Below are positions 1 to 6,835 of a DNA stretch of 64,000 nt, piece by piece. A program made the translations under genes and the position numbers. Within the stretch, counting starts at the first letter, position 1; every line of letters starts with the position of its first letter. The DNA is from Streptomyces sp. NBC_00102 (lineage in GTDB: Bacteria > Actinomycetota > Actinomycetes > Streptomycetales > Streptomycetaceae), in contig NZ_JAPEMC010000001.1 in assembly GCF_026343115.1 (NCBI RefSeq), forward strand, positions 4,607,501 to 4,671,500, read 5' to 3'. The notes below the pieces were generated by a model, which made no database searches, was not told the origin of the DNA, and saw only the letters and a list, made by a program, of their open reading frames with translations.

Positions 1-19
1 CCACCTCATCGTGGAGTGA
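1..19 (+). CDS. possible 3' end of an upstream gene (partial)
   Basis: The frame starting at base 2 reads five sense codons ending in Glu and then TGA at 17-19, which could be the tail of a gene that begins before the window. Five codons are too few to assign a product. The gap from here to 178 holds no gene. A TAGGAT hexamer at 111-116 could be the -10 element for the ABC exporter downstream. Confidence 0.25.
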
Positions 20-178
20 GCCCGGCGCCCCGTACACGGGCGTTCCTCCGCCTCGCGGTGCACCGCACCGGACACCGCCGCTGGTCCGACGCGAAATGTC
101 CGATACGGCCTAGGATTCGCACAGTAGTCACGCGAACGGGCAACCGGTCCCGTCCGACAACCGACCGTCCGAGAGCGG

Positions 179-1240
179 ATGGGGGTATCCCCTGTGCCAG
201 GTGCGATCCACGCCGAAGGGCTCGTGAAGACCTTCGGAGACGTACGAGCGCTGGACGGCGTCGATTTCGACGTTCCCGAGGGAACCGTGCTGGGCCTCCT
301 CGGCCCCAACGGCGCCGGCAAGACGACCGCGGTACGCGTCCTCACCACCCTGCTGCGGCCCGACAGCGGCCGGGCGGAGGTCGCGGGCATCGACGTACTG
401 ACCAAGCCCAACGAGGTACGCCGCTCCATCGGGCTGTCCGGGCAGTTCGCCGCGGTCGACGAGTACCTGACCGGCCGGGAGAACCTCCAGATGGTGGCCC
501 GGCTCTACCAGATGCGCGCCCGCGACGCGAAGACGCGGGCGACGGAGCTGCTGGAGCGGTTCCACCTCGCCGACGCGGCCGACCGGACCACCAAGACGTA
601 CTCGGGCGGCATGCGGCGGCGGCTCGACCTCGCGGCGGCGCTCGTGGTCCGGCCCCCGGTCATGTTCATGGACGAGCCGACCACCGGGCTCGACCCCCGC
701 AACCGCCAGCAGCTCTGGGAGGTCATCGAGGAACTCGTCCGTGGCGGAACGACTCTGCTGCTGACCACGCAGTACCTCGAAGAGGCCGACCACCTCGCCC
801 ACGACATCTGCGTCATCGACCACGGCAGGGTCATCGCGCGCGGAACGTCCGACCAGCTCAAGGCTCGTACCGGCGGTGAACGCGTCGAGGTCGTCGTGCA
901 CCGCCCGGAAGAGATCGAACCGGCCCGCGAGGCCCTCGCCCGGTACGGCGAGGGCGAGGTCACCGTGGTCCGGCACATGCGCAAACTCACCGTCCCGGTC
1001 ACCGGTGGCGCCAAACTCCTCGCCGAGGTCATCCGCGACCTCGACGGCCGGGACGTGGAGATCGACGACATCGGACTGCGCCGCCCCACCCTGGACGACG
1101 TCTTCATCTCGCTCACCGGCCACGCGGCCGAGACGGCGGCCGAGGGCGAGAACGGCGACGGCGACAGGAAAGGGAACGGGAACGGGAAGGGCGGCGACGC
1201 CCAGGGACCCGCGAAGGACGCGAAGGAGGACACACGGTGA
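179..1240 (+). CDS. ABC exporter ATP-binding subunit, DrrA-like
   Basis: This is the nucleotide-binding subunit of an ABC-2 type exporter of the daunorubicin-resistance (DrrA) family. It would hydrolyse ATP at the inner face of the membrane to drive efflux of a hydrophobic compound. Walker A (GPNGAGKTT) lies at about residues 42-50, the signature YSGGMRRRL at about 141-149 and Walker B VMFMDEP at about 161-167. The conserved DrrA C-terminal domain follows. The last 30 or so residues are a Gly/Lys/Asp-rich charged tail. The ATG at 179 is used here, but GTG at 194 is in frame, has a G-rich Shine-Dalgarno-like stretch just upstream and is equally plausible. The stop overlaps the permease start by 4 bp (GTGA), so the two are translationally coupled. 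The substrate cannot be told from sequence. Confidence 0.93.
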   Translation: MGVSPVPGAIHAEGLVKTFGDVRALDGVDFDVPEGTVLGLLGPNGAGKTTAVRVLTTLLRPDSGRAEVAGIDVLTKPNEVRRSIGLSGQFAAVDEYLTGRENLQMVARLYQMRARDAKTRATELLERFHLADAADRTTKTYSGGMRRRLDLAAALVVRPPVMFMDEPTTGLDPRNRQQLWEVIEELVRGGTTLLLTTQYLEEADHLAHDICVIDHGRVIARGTSDQLKARTGGERVEVVVHRPEEIEPAREALARYGEGEVTVVRHMRKLTVPVTGGAKLLAEVIRDLDGRDVEIDDIGLRRPTLDDVFISLTGHAAETAAEGENGDGDRKGNGNGKGGDAQGPAKDAKEDTR

Positions 1241-2091
1241 CCACCAGCCCGGAAGAGGCCCGCACGACCCTGGCCCCCCGCCCCTCCGGCGGCATCGTCC
1301 AGTCCGTCACCGACTCCCTCGTGATCGCCCAGCGCAACCTGATCAGGATGACCCGTATCCCCGAAGTGGTACTTTTCGGACTTATCCAGCCCATCATGTT
1401 CGTGGTGCTGTTCAGCTACGTCTTCGGCGGCTCGATGAACGTCGGCGGCTCGACCTCCCCGGAGGTCTACCGCAACTTCCTGATGGCCGGCATCTTCGCC
1501 CAGACCGTCACCTTCGCCACGGCCGGCGCGGGAGCCGGCATCGCGGACGACATGCACAAGGGCCTCATCGACCGGTTCCGCTCCCTGCCGATGGCCCGCG
1601 GCGCGGTGCTCACCGGGCGGACCATCGCCGACCTCGTGCAGACCACCCTCACCGTGCTGGTGCTGGTCGTCGTCGCCCTCCTCGTCGGCTGGCGCATCCA
1701 CAACGGGGTGCCCAAGGCCATCGGGGCGTTCGGGCTGCTTCTGCTGCTCGGCTACGCCTTCTCCTGGATCGGCGCGCTGATCGGCCTCTCCGTCCGGACC
1801 CCGGAGGCCGCCACCTCGGGAGGGCTGATCTGGCTCTTCCCGGTGACCTTCATCTCGAACGCCTTCGTCGACTCCAGCCAGATGGCGTCCTGGCTCCAGC
1901 CGATCGCCGACTGGAACCCGTTCAGCGCGACCGTCCAGGCCTGCCGCAAGCTGTTCGGCAACCCGGGCGTATCGCCTTCCGACGCCTGGCCGATGCAGTA
2001 CCCCGTGTGGGCGTCCCTGATCTGGTCCGCCGTGATCATCGTGGTGTTCCGGACCCTCTCGGTCCGCAAGTACCGCCGGGCGGCGACCTGA
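1237..2091 (+). CDS. ABC exporter permease, DrrB/ABC-2 family
   Basis: This is the membrane partner of the preceding ATPase, 284 residues. About six hydrophobic segments fit the ABC-2 permease fold, including one near residues 45-70 and a run between about 130 and 200. The family hallmark of a Gly-rich region with an FRSLPMARG motif lies between the second and third helices; it resembles the conserved DrrB motif thought to touch the ATPase. The GTG start at 1237 is set by the 4-bp overlap and by the AAGGAGG-like Shine-Dalgarno at the end of the ATPase gene. The pair is a stand-alone two-gene exporter. No regulator or biosynthetic genes flank it, so a general detoxification or housekeeping export role is only a guess. 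Confidence 0.92.
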   Translation: MTTSPEEARTTLAPRPSGGIVQSVTDSLVIAQRNLIRMTRIPEVVLFGLIQPIMFVVLFSYVFGGSMNVGGSTSPEVYRNFLMAGIFAQTVTFATAGAGAGIADDMHKGLIDRFRSLPMARGAVLTGRTIADLVQTTLTVLVLVVVALLVGWRIHNGVPKAIGAFGLLLLLGYAFSWIGALIGLSVRTPEAATSGGLIWLFPVTFISNAFVDSSQMASWLQPIADWNPFSATVQACRKLFGNPGVSPSDAWPMQYPVWASLIWSAVIIVVFRTLSVRKYRRAAT

Positions 2092-2120
2092 CCGCGCCCG
2101 CTCTGCGACGCCGGTGCGCG

Positions 2121-2168
2121 AAAAGCCCCGGTCGGCGGACTCCTCGGGAATCCGCCGGCCGGGGCTTC
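2121..2168. terminator. bidirectional terminator between the exporter and greA
   Basis: A near-perfect inverted repeat of about 17 bp per arm (2123-2139 and 2151-2167) sits between two convergent genes. The arms begin AAGCCCCGGTCGGCGGA and end in the complementary run. It is flanked by A-rich and T-rich ends that suit termination in both directions. Confidence 0.85.
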
Positions 2169-2194
2169 GTGCGTCGCGTCGCGGCGCGGGAGGC

Positions 2195-2692
2195 TCAGCC
2201 GGTGTACGGCTTGGCCGAGAGGATCTTCACCGCGGCCTTCTTGCCGTTGGGCAGCTCGTACTCGGCGTCGTCGCCCGTGCGCTTGCCGTTGACGCCCCTG
2301 CCCAGCGGCGACTGCGGCGAGTACGTCTCGATCTCCGTGCTCGCGTACTCGCGGGAGGCGAGGAGGAAGGTCACGGTGTCGTCCTCGTCGCCGTCGAAGG
2401 CGATCGTCACGACCATGCCGGGCTCGACCACACCGTCGTCGGCCGGCGCCTCGCCGACCTTCGCGTGCTCCAGGAGCTGGGTGAGCTGACGCACCCGGAG
2501 CTCCATCTTGCCCTGCTCCTCCTTGGCCGCGTGGTACCCGCCGTTCTCGCGGAGGTCGCCCTCCTCACGGGCCGCCGCGATCTTTACGGAGATCTCCGTG
2601 CGCGCGGGACCAGACAGGTACTCCAGCTCGGCCTTGAGCTGGTTGTACGCCTCCTGCGTGAGCCAGGTGACGTTTTCGCTGGTCTGGGTCAC
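2195..2692 (-). CDS. greA: transcription elongation factor GreA
   Basis: GreA enters the RNA polymerase secondary channel and stimulates cleavage of backtracked transcripts. The 165-residue product has the N-terminal coiled coil with the acidic tip motif EGDLRENGGYHAAKEEQG, which holds the Asp and Glu that coordinate the second Mg2+. The C-terminal FKBP-like globular domain follows. The GTG at 2692 was chosen because GAGGAG lies at proper spacing upstream and the protein then starts at the usual position. A longer frame from 2722 has no support. The gene is monocistronic, convergent with the exporter genes and divergent from nothing close. The length is slightly above the roughly 158 residues of the E. 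coli protein, which is normal for actinomycetes. Confidence 0.96.
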   Translation of the reverse strand: MTQTSENVTWLTQEAYNQLKAELEYLSGPARTEISVKIAAAREEGDLRENGGYHAAKEEQGKMELRVRQLTQLLEHAKVGEAPADDGVVEPGMVVTIAFDGDEDDTVTFLLASREYASTEIETYSPQSPLGRGVNGKRTGDDAEYELPNGKKAAVKILSAKPYTG

Positions 2693-2872
2693 AGGTGCTC
2701 CTCGTCGGTACTGGGAATACAAAGCATCGCCCTACCCCGAGCTTGTTCCCTCACGGGTGGGCGAAACCACGAGCCTAACAATTTCCCGGGCAAAGGGGGA
2801 GAAGGTTACCCGGTGCCGATGGAGGCGTGGCGGACAGTACGGGAGGTCCGCGGCGAACGGAACGCCGGCTGC

Positions 2873-3289
2873 TCAGCCCGCCGAGCCGCCGCCCGTGCAG
2901 CCCAGCAGCTCCACCGCACTGGCCCGGGACGTCGTCCGCAGCGCCACGACCTCGTCGACGCGCCCCACGTGCTGGTCGAACCGGAAGTCCTTGCGGGCGA
3001 CCTCGCCGCCCTCCGCGTCCAGGGCGCGCACCGTGCAGAAGCCGCCGGCGTCCTTGTCCTTGTGCACTTCGAGATGGGCCTCGGCCCGCTCGTCGGAGAC
3101 GACCTTGGACTTGATCAGCTCGGCGCTGATGACCGTGCCGCCGACGTAGTCCACACCGATCCAGACGATCACGCCGACCAGCGCCGCACCCAGTACCGCG
3201 CCGATCACCCGGAGCTTGCGGTCCGCGCGCTCGTCCTTGCTCCGACTGCCGTACCGGCCCTCGGGTGTGGCCTCGCGCACCGCGGTCAT
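2873..3289 (-). CDS. DUF4307 family membrane-anchored protein
   Basis: This is a 138-residue protein conserved in actinomycetes next to mca and greA, and it matches DUF4307 as I recall the family. A charged N terminus (about residues 1-25) is followed by one transmembrane helix at about residues 27-47 and an extracytoplasmic domain. That domain contains two cysteines, one in a GFCTVRA context and one near the C terminus in ELLGCTGG, which could form a disulfide. The start at 3289 is supported by GGAGGA at the right distance. The gene diverges from mca with about 97 bp between starts. The function is unknown; the steady linkage to mycothiol genes hints at envelope or redox housekeeping, but that is inference. 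Confidence 0.8.
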   Translation of the reverse strand: MTAVREATPEGRYGSRSKDERADRKLRVIGAVLGAALVGVIVWIGVDYVGGTVISAELIKSKVVSDERAEAHLEVHKDKDAGGFCTVRALDAEGGEVARKDFRFDQHVGRVDEVVALRTTSRASAVELLGCTGGGSAG

Positions 3290-3386
3290 GATCGTTCCTC
3301 CTGTGCAGGGAATCGAGGAATTTTCCACCTTCCCGTTCGGTCACTATAGGAGTTGCCCATCGCGACAAATAACTGAGGACCGAGTC

Positions 3387-4268
3387 TTGACCGAGCAGCT
3401 GCGCCTGATGGCCGTCCACGCCCACCCCGACGACGAGTCGAGCAAGGGCGCGGCCACGATGGCCAAGTACGTGTCCGAGGGGGTGGACGTCATGGTCGTC
3501 ACCTGCACCGGCGGCGAACGTGGTTCCATCCTCAACCCCCGGCTCCAGGGAGACGCGTACATCGAGGAGAACATCCACGAGGTGCGCAGGAAGGAGATGG
3601 AGGAGGCCCGCGAGATCCTCGGTGTCCGGCAGGAATGGCTCGGCTTCGTCGACTCCGGCCTTCCCGAGGGCGACCCGCTGCCCCCGCTCCCCGAGGGCTG
3701 CTTCGCGCTGGAGGACGAGGAGACCGCCGCGGGGCGCCTCGTCGCCAAGATCCGCTCGTTCCGCCCGCAGGTCGTCACCACGTACGACGAGAACGGCGGC
3801 TACCCGCACCCCGACCACATCATGACCCACAAGATCACGATGATCGCGTTCGACGGTGCGAGCGACAAGGAGCGCTTCCCCGAGGACGAGTTCGGTCCCG
3901 TCTGGCAGCCGCAGAAGCTCTACTACAACCAGGGCTTCAACAAGCCCCGCACGGTCGCCCTGCACGAGGCGCTCCTCGCGCGCGGCCTGGAGTCCCCGTA
4001 CGGCGACTGGCTGAAGCGCTGGGACGAGATGAAGCACACCGAACGCACCCTGACCACGCACATCCCGTGCGCGGACTTCTTCGAGGTGCGCGACCGGGCG
4101 CTCATCGCGCACGCCACGCAGATCGACCCCGAGGGCGGCTGGTTCCGCGTCCCGATGGACGTGCAGAAGGAGGTCTGGCCGACCGAGGAGTACGAGCTCG
4201 TGAAGGCCGGCGTCGATACCTCCCTCCCCGAGAGCGATCTCTTCGCGGGCATCCGCGACAATGCCTGA
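3387..4268 (+). CDS. mca: mycothiol S-conjugate amidase Mca
   Basis: Mca cleaves mycothiol S-conjugates of toxic electrophiles to release a mercapturic acid for export and GlcN-Ins for recycling. It is a zinc-dependent LmbE/PIG-L family amidase. The zinc-binding HPDD is at residues 13-16 and a second conserved YPHPDH motif is at about 139-144. The length of 293 residues matches the family (about 290). The start is TTG 3387: GAGG lies upstream at 3375 and the protein then opens directly on the first strand before HPDD. Upstream in-frame ATGs would extend it into the DUF4307 promoter. It overlaps the next small gene by 8 bp. MshB, the paralogous deacetylase, is less likely given the length and context. 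Confidence 0.93.
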   Translation: MTEQLRLMAVHAHPDDESSKGAATMAKYVSEGVDVMVVTCTGGERGSILNPRLQGDAYIEENIHEVRRKEMEEAREILGVRQEWLGFVDSGLPEGDPLPPLPEGCFALEDEETAAGRLVAKIRSFRPQVVTTYDENGGYPHPDHIMTHKITMIAFDGASDKERFPEDEFGPVWQPQKLYYNQGFNKPRTVALHEALLARGLESPYGDWLKRWDEMKHTERTLTTHIPCADFFEVRDRALIAHATQIDPEGGWFRVPMDVQKEVWPTEEYELVKAGVDTSLPESDLFAGIRDNA

Positions 4269-4512
4269 TATGTACTCCACCCAGGCACTGACGCATCTCG
4301 TCCCGCTGGCCGCCGACGAGCTCGACAAGAACAAGGTGACGCCCGGCGTTCTCGGCTTCCTCGTCTTCGCCGCGCTCGCCCTCGGCGTGTGGGCCTTGAT
4401 GAAGTCCATGAACCGCCACATGGGCCGGGTGAACTTCGAGGAGGCCCCGTCCCCGGAGGAGGCCGAGGCCGCCGGGACCGGTGCCTCCGCCGGAGCCCGC
4501 GGGAAGCAGTAA
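4261..4512 (+). CDS. small single-pass membrane protein downstream of mca
   Basis: This 83-residue protein overlaps mca by 8 bp and so is probably co-translated with it. One transmembrane helix spans about residues 28-48. A basic stretch follows, then an acidic, Ala/Gly-rich C-terminal tail. A second in-frame ATG at 4270 could be the true start. I recognise it only as a conserved Streptomyces hypothetical protein next to mca. The overlap suggests a role linked to thiol or detoxification chemistry at the membrane, but nothing in the sequence shows one. Confidence 0.75.
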   Translation: MPDMYSTQALTHLVPLAADELDKNKVTPGVLGFLVFAALALGVWALMKSMNRHMGRVNFEEAPSPEEAEAAGTGASAGARGKQ

Positions 4513-4513
4513 C

Positions 4514-4543
4514 CGGGCGCCGCCCCCAGGGGCGGCGCCCCGG
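4514..4543 (+). terminator. terminator after the mca operon
   Basis: A GC-only hairpin starts directly after the stop codon. The arms GGGCGCCGCCCC and GGGGCGGCGCCC flank a tiny loop. There is no T-tract, as is usual in Streptomyces. Confidence 0.7.
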
Positions 4544-4614
4544 CCCGCCCCGCGCCAGGTCCGTAACGGCGCGGGGCGCGTGTCGTGCCCGGGGCGTCCG
4601 GGGGTGTGGGCGCG

Positions 4615-4672
4615 GCAGGTTGCCCGCCCCCGGGCCCGGAGCAGCAGGTTGCCCGCCACCGGGCCCGGAGCA
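4615..4672. repeat. 29-bp direct repeat, two copies
   Basis: Two copies of a 29-bp unit beginning GCAGGTTGCCCGCC lie at 4615-4643 and 4644-4672, differing at one central base. They sit in the gap between the convergent mca operon and the next minus-strand gene. No function is evident. Confidence 0.8.
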
Positions 4673-4692
4673 GGCGGGCGGCAAACGGCGGA

Positions 4693-6120
4693 TCACACCG
4701 TGAGTCTCATCGCTTCGAACCACAGGCTGTTTTCCTGGGCGCCGACGTAGGTGAGTTCGAGCGCGTCGCCGGGGTTGTCGCACGCCATCGAAAGCCAGTC
4801 GCCGTCGTGGATGTACGCGGTCTGGCAGACGGCGCTCTTGGCGTGGTCGACCTGGATGGTGAACCCCCGCATGTAGGGGGCGTCCTTTTCGGTGCTGCCG
4901 AGGTAGTTGTCGGCGCCGTCCACGGCTTCCGACCAGGCGTCGGGGAAGTACTGCTCGGTCCCGCTCCCCCCGGGGTTGTAGACCTGCGCGCGGCCGGCCG
5001 TGCCATTGATTCCGGACACCGCGACGTCGACCGAGGTGATCTGCTCCCCCGATCCCTCCGTGCCCGCCGTGTCGCCGTCGCACACCGCGTCGGACCAGTC
5101 GCGGTCCCTCACGTAGACGCGGTAGCAGATGTGCGGTTCGCCCGGTTTCTCCGCGGCCTTCTGCCGGACCGCGGTCGCCGCGGTCCGCTCCTGGGGCTCT
5201 GGTTCCTTCTCGGCGGAACCGCCGCCTCCCGCCCCGCCGTCGCCCGCCTCCTGCGTCGCGGCGGCGGCCGGGGGCGCCGTGGCGGGCGCGGCGGGCGTCG
5301 CCTTCGGCGCCTCCGGGGCCGGCGAGGGGGGTGCCAACGTGGCGGTGGCGGCCTCCTGGAGCTTTTCCGTGGCGGTGGAGTCGACCCGGGGCTTGTGGGT
5401 GAGCCAGAGCATCACGAACGCGATCGCCAGTGCGAGGAGGAGGCTGATGAAGGCCGCCGGCCAGCGCGGCAGGACACTCCTCTGCACGTAGGTGCCCGCC
5501 ACGTCCAGCGGTGCGGTACCCGACCGCTGCACCGCCAAGGTGTACGGCCGGTCCTCCTTGGACCCGAACCACTTGATCTGCCGCGGCTTCAGCGTCGCCT
5601 TCAGGAACGCCGCGCGCCCCGGCTCGATCTGCACATTGCTCGGACGGATGTCGTACGACAGCTGATCACCGCTGTCGCTGCCGCGGACCGACGCCGTCAG
5701 CCTGGTGTTGCCCAGGTTGTCCACGGCCAGCCTGGGACGCCCCCGGAAACGGCCCTTCACCGTCGGCGGTACCAGCTCCGCCCGCACCTCCGTGAACGGG
5801 GTGACGGTGAGGTTCCCCTCCGGAACCGTGGTGGCCTGCGGATGCTCCGTCGGCGTGACCTTCACCGCGTAAGGATGCGGACCGGCCGCCGCGTCCGGTG
5901 TGCGCGGCGGGGAGAACGTCACCGCGACCTCCCCCGTCGTCCCCGGGAACAGCCGCAGGGACTGCGGCTCCACGAGGGCCCAGGGCGCGAGTGAGCCCAC
6001 CACCTCGAAGCGGTACTCGTCCACCACGTCACCGGTGTTGCGCAGACGCAGCCGCACGGTCGTGCTGTCACCCGGGTCCACAGTCGCGGAGGCGGGTTCG
6101 AGAGAGGTCCAAAGGTTCAC
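4693..6120 (-). CDS. membrane protein with N-terminal Ig-like domain and C-terminal ChW-like repeats
   Basis: The 475-residue protein begins with an Ig-like, COG1470/NEW3-type domain (about residues 1-110) of the kind that lacks a signal peptide and starts in the cytoplasm. A second beta-rich segment runs to about 215, then a single transmembrane helix at about 222-243, then a Pro/Ala-rich linker to about 315. The C-terminal part holds two copies of a motif YxxDxDW followed by a Cys-Asp pair and Gly, at about residues 328-366 and 432-475. The first copy fits the clostridial hydrophobic W (ChW) repeat well, including AGT and SGEQI positions. ChW repeats occur on secreted or surface proteins and are thought to bind ligands. 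The gene stands alone, with its ATG start at 6120. Some Streptomyces relatives carry the uninformative label 'hydrolytic protein'. No catalytic motif is visible. Confidence 0.72.
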   Translation of the reverse strand: MNLWTSLEPASATVDPGDSTTVRLRLRNTGDVVDEYRFEVVGSLAPWALVEPQSLRLFPGTTGEVAVTFSPPRTPDAAAGPHPYAVKVTPTEHPQATTVPEGNLTVTPFTEVRAELVPPTVKGRFRGRPRLAVDNLGNTRLTASVRGSDSGDQLSYDIRPSNVQIEPGRAAFLKATLKPRQIKWFGSKEDRPYTLAVQRSGTAPLDVAGTYVQRSVLPRWPAAFISLLLALAIAFVMLWLTHKPRVDSTATEKLQEAATATLAPPSPAPEAPKATPAAPATAPPAAAATQEAGDGGAGGGGSAEKEPEPQERTAATAVRQKAAEKPGEPHICYRVYVRDRDWSDAVCDGDTAGTEGSGEQITSVDVAVSGINGTAGRAQVYNPGGSGTEQYFPDAWSEAVDGADNYLGSTEKDAPYMRGFTIQVDHAKSAVCQTAYIHDGDWLSMACDNPGDALELTYVGAQENSLWFEAMRLTV

Positions 6121-6567
6121 CCACGGACGCTAAACGCACCGACGGTGCCGGGTCAGCAAGCCATGGGGCACGATCGAGTGCCCGAAGGGGCGGAGCTCGT
6201 GCCTCCTGCCCCGGCGTCGGCCGATCGCCCCGGCCACCATGGGCAGGTCCTCGGAAACGGCCCGGGGTGCGCTGAACGGCCGAGCGGGGCGAGGGACAGC
6301 CTTGCGTGGTGACCGCGGCAATCACTTCCGGACACAGTTCGCCGACCGTGGGTCGCACCTGGTGTGGCTGGTTTGACGCCCCCCATACGCCCCGGTTCGA
6401 CGCCTTTCCGTACCAGGGCTGGTCGGCGGTCCATGCCCGGTGCGGGACGCCTTGGGGCGGAGGCGCAAAGCGCTGGCGCGATTGCGGGGGTGAGGGTGGC
6501 TGAGAGCGAGCGAACTCCCTAGCCTCCATTTTAGATGGGGTGCACATGTTTACGGGGGAGGGGTCTG
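6121..6567. other. intergenic region upstream of the WXG-like cassette
   Basis: These 447 bp separate a minus-strand gene from the plus-strand WXG-like cassette and must hold both promoters. No convincing coding frame was found. A relatively AT-rich stretch around 6525-6550 precedes a GGGGGAGGGG Shine-Dalgarno at about 6554-6563. I could not assign clear -35/-10 elements. Confidence 0.5.
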
Positions 6568-6835
6568 ATGGCCTGGGACGAGTGGGAGCGGTTGAAAACG
6601 CCAGGAGGCCGCCAAGGATCTGGGGACCCAGGGCTTCTCGTTGGGCGGTGCCCTCGACCATGTCCAGGAGTGCTGGGAACGGCAGTTGAAGACCTTGCTG
6701 GACGCGTGCGCTCACATCTCCAACCACATGGACTTCACGCGGAACGCCCACGCCGGTGACGAGACGTACGTCTACGACGTCGTGAGCAGCATCGCGCCCC
6801 TGGACGACGGATTCACCGAGAGGACGCGGCGCTGA
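6568..6835 (+). pseudogene. frameshifted and shortened WXG/ESX-type helical protein
   Basis: From ATG 6568 the frame encodes MAWDEWERLK, the usual N terminus of a Streptomyces family of small WXG-like proteins, after a good Shine-Dalgarno. After codon 10 the family-like sequence continues only in the +1 frame, from CAG at 6602. There it reads QEAAKDLGTQGFSLGGALDH and on to a stop at 6833-6835. The intact family, as I recall it, has about 50 more residues between these blocks. The simplest reading is an internal deletion not divisible by three at about 6597-6602 that broke the gene. The remainder could still be made as a roughly 64-residue peptide from TTG 6641. The end overlaps the next start by 1 bp (TGATG), so translation of the downstream gene may be affected. 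Confidence 0.6.

Noticed and set aside
6641..6835. Treating the TTG-started 64-codon frame as an intact gene
   Set aside because: The family N terminus lies just upstream in another frame with a good Shine-Dalgarno, so a broken gene explains the data better.
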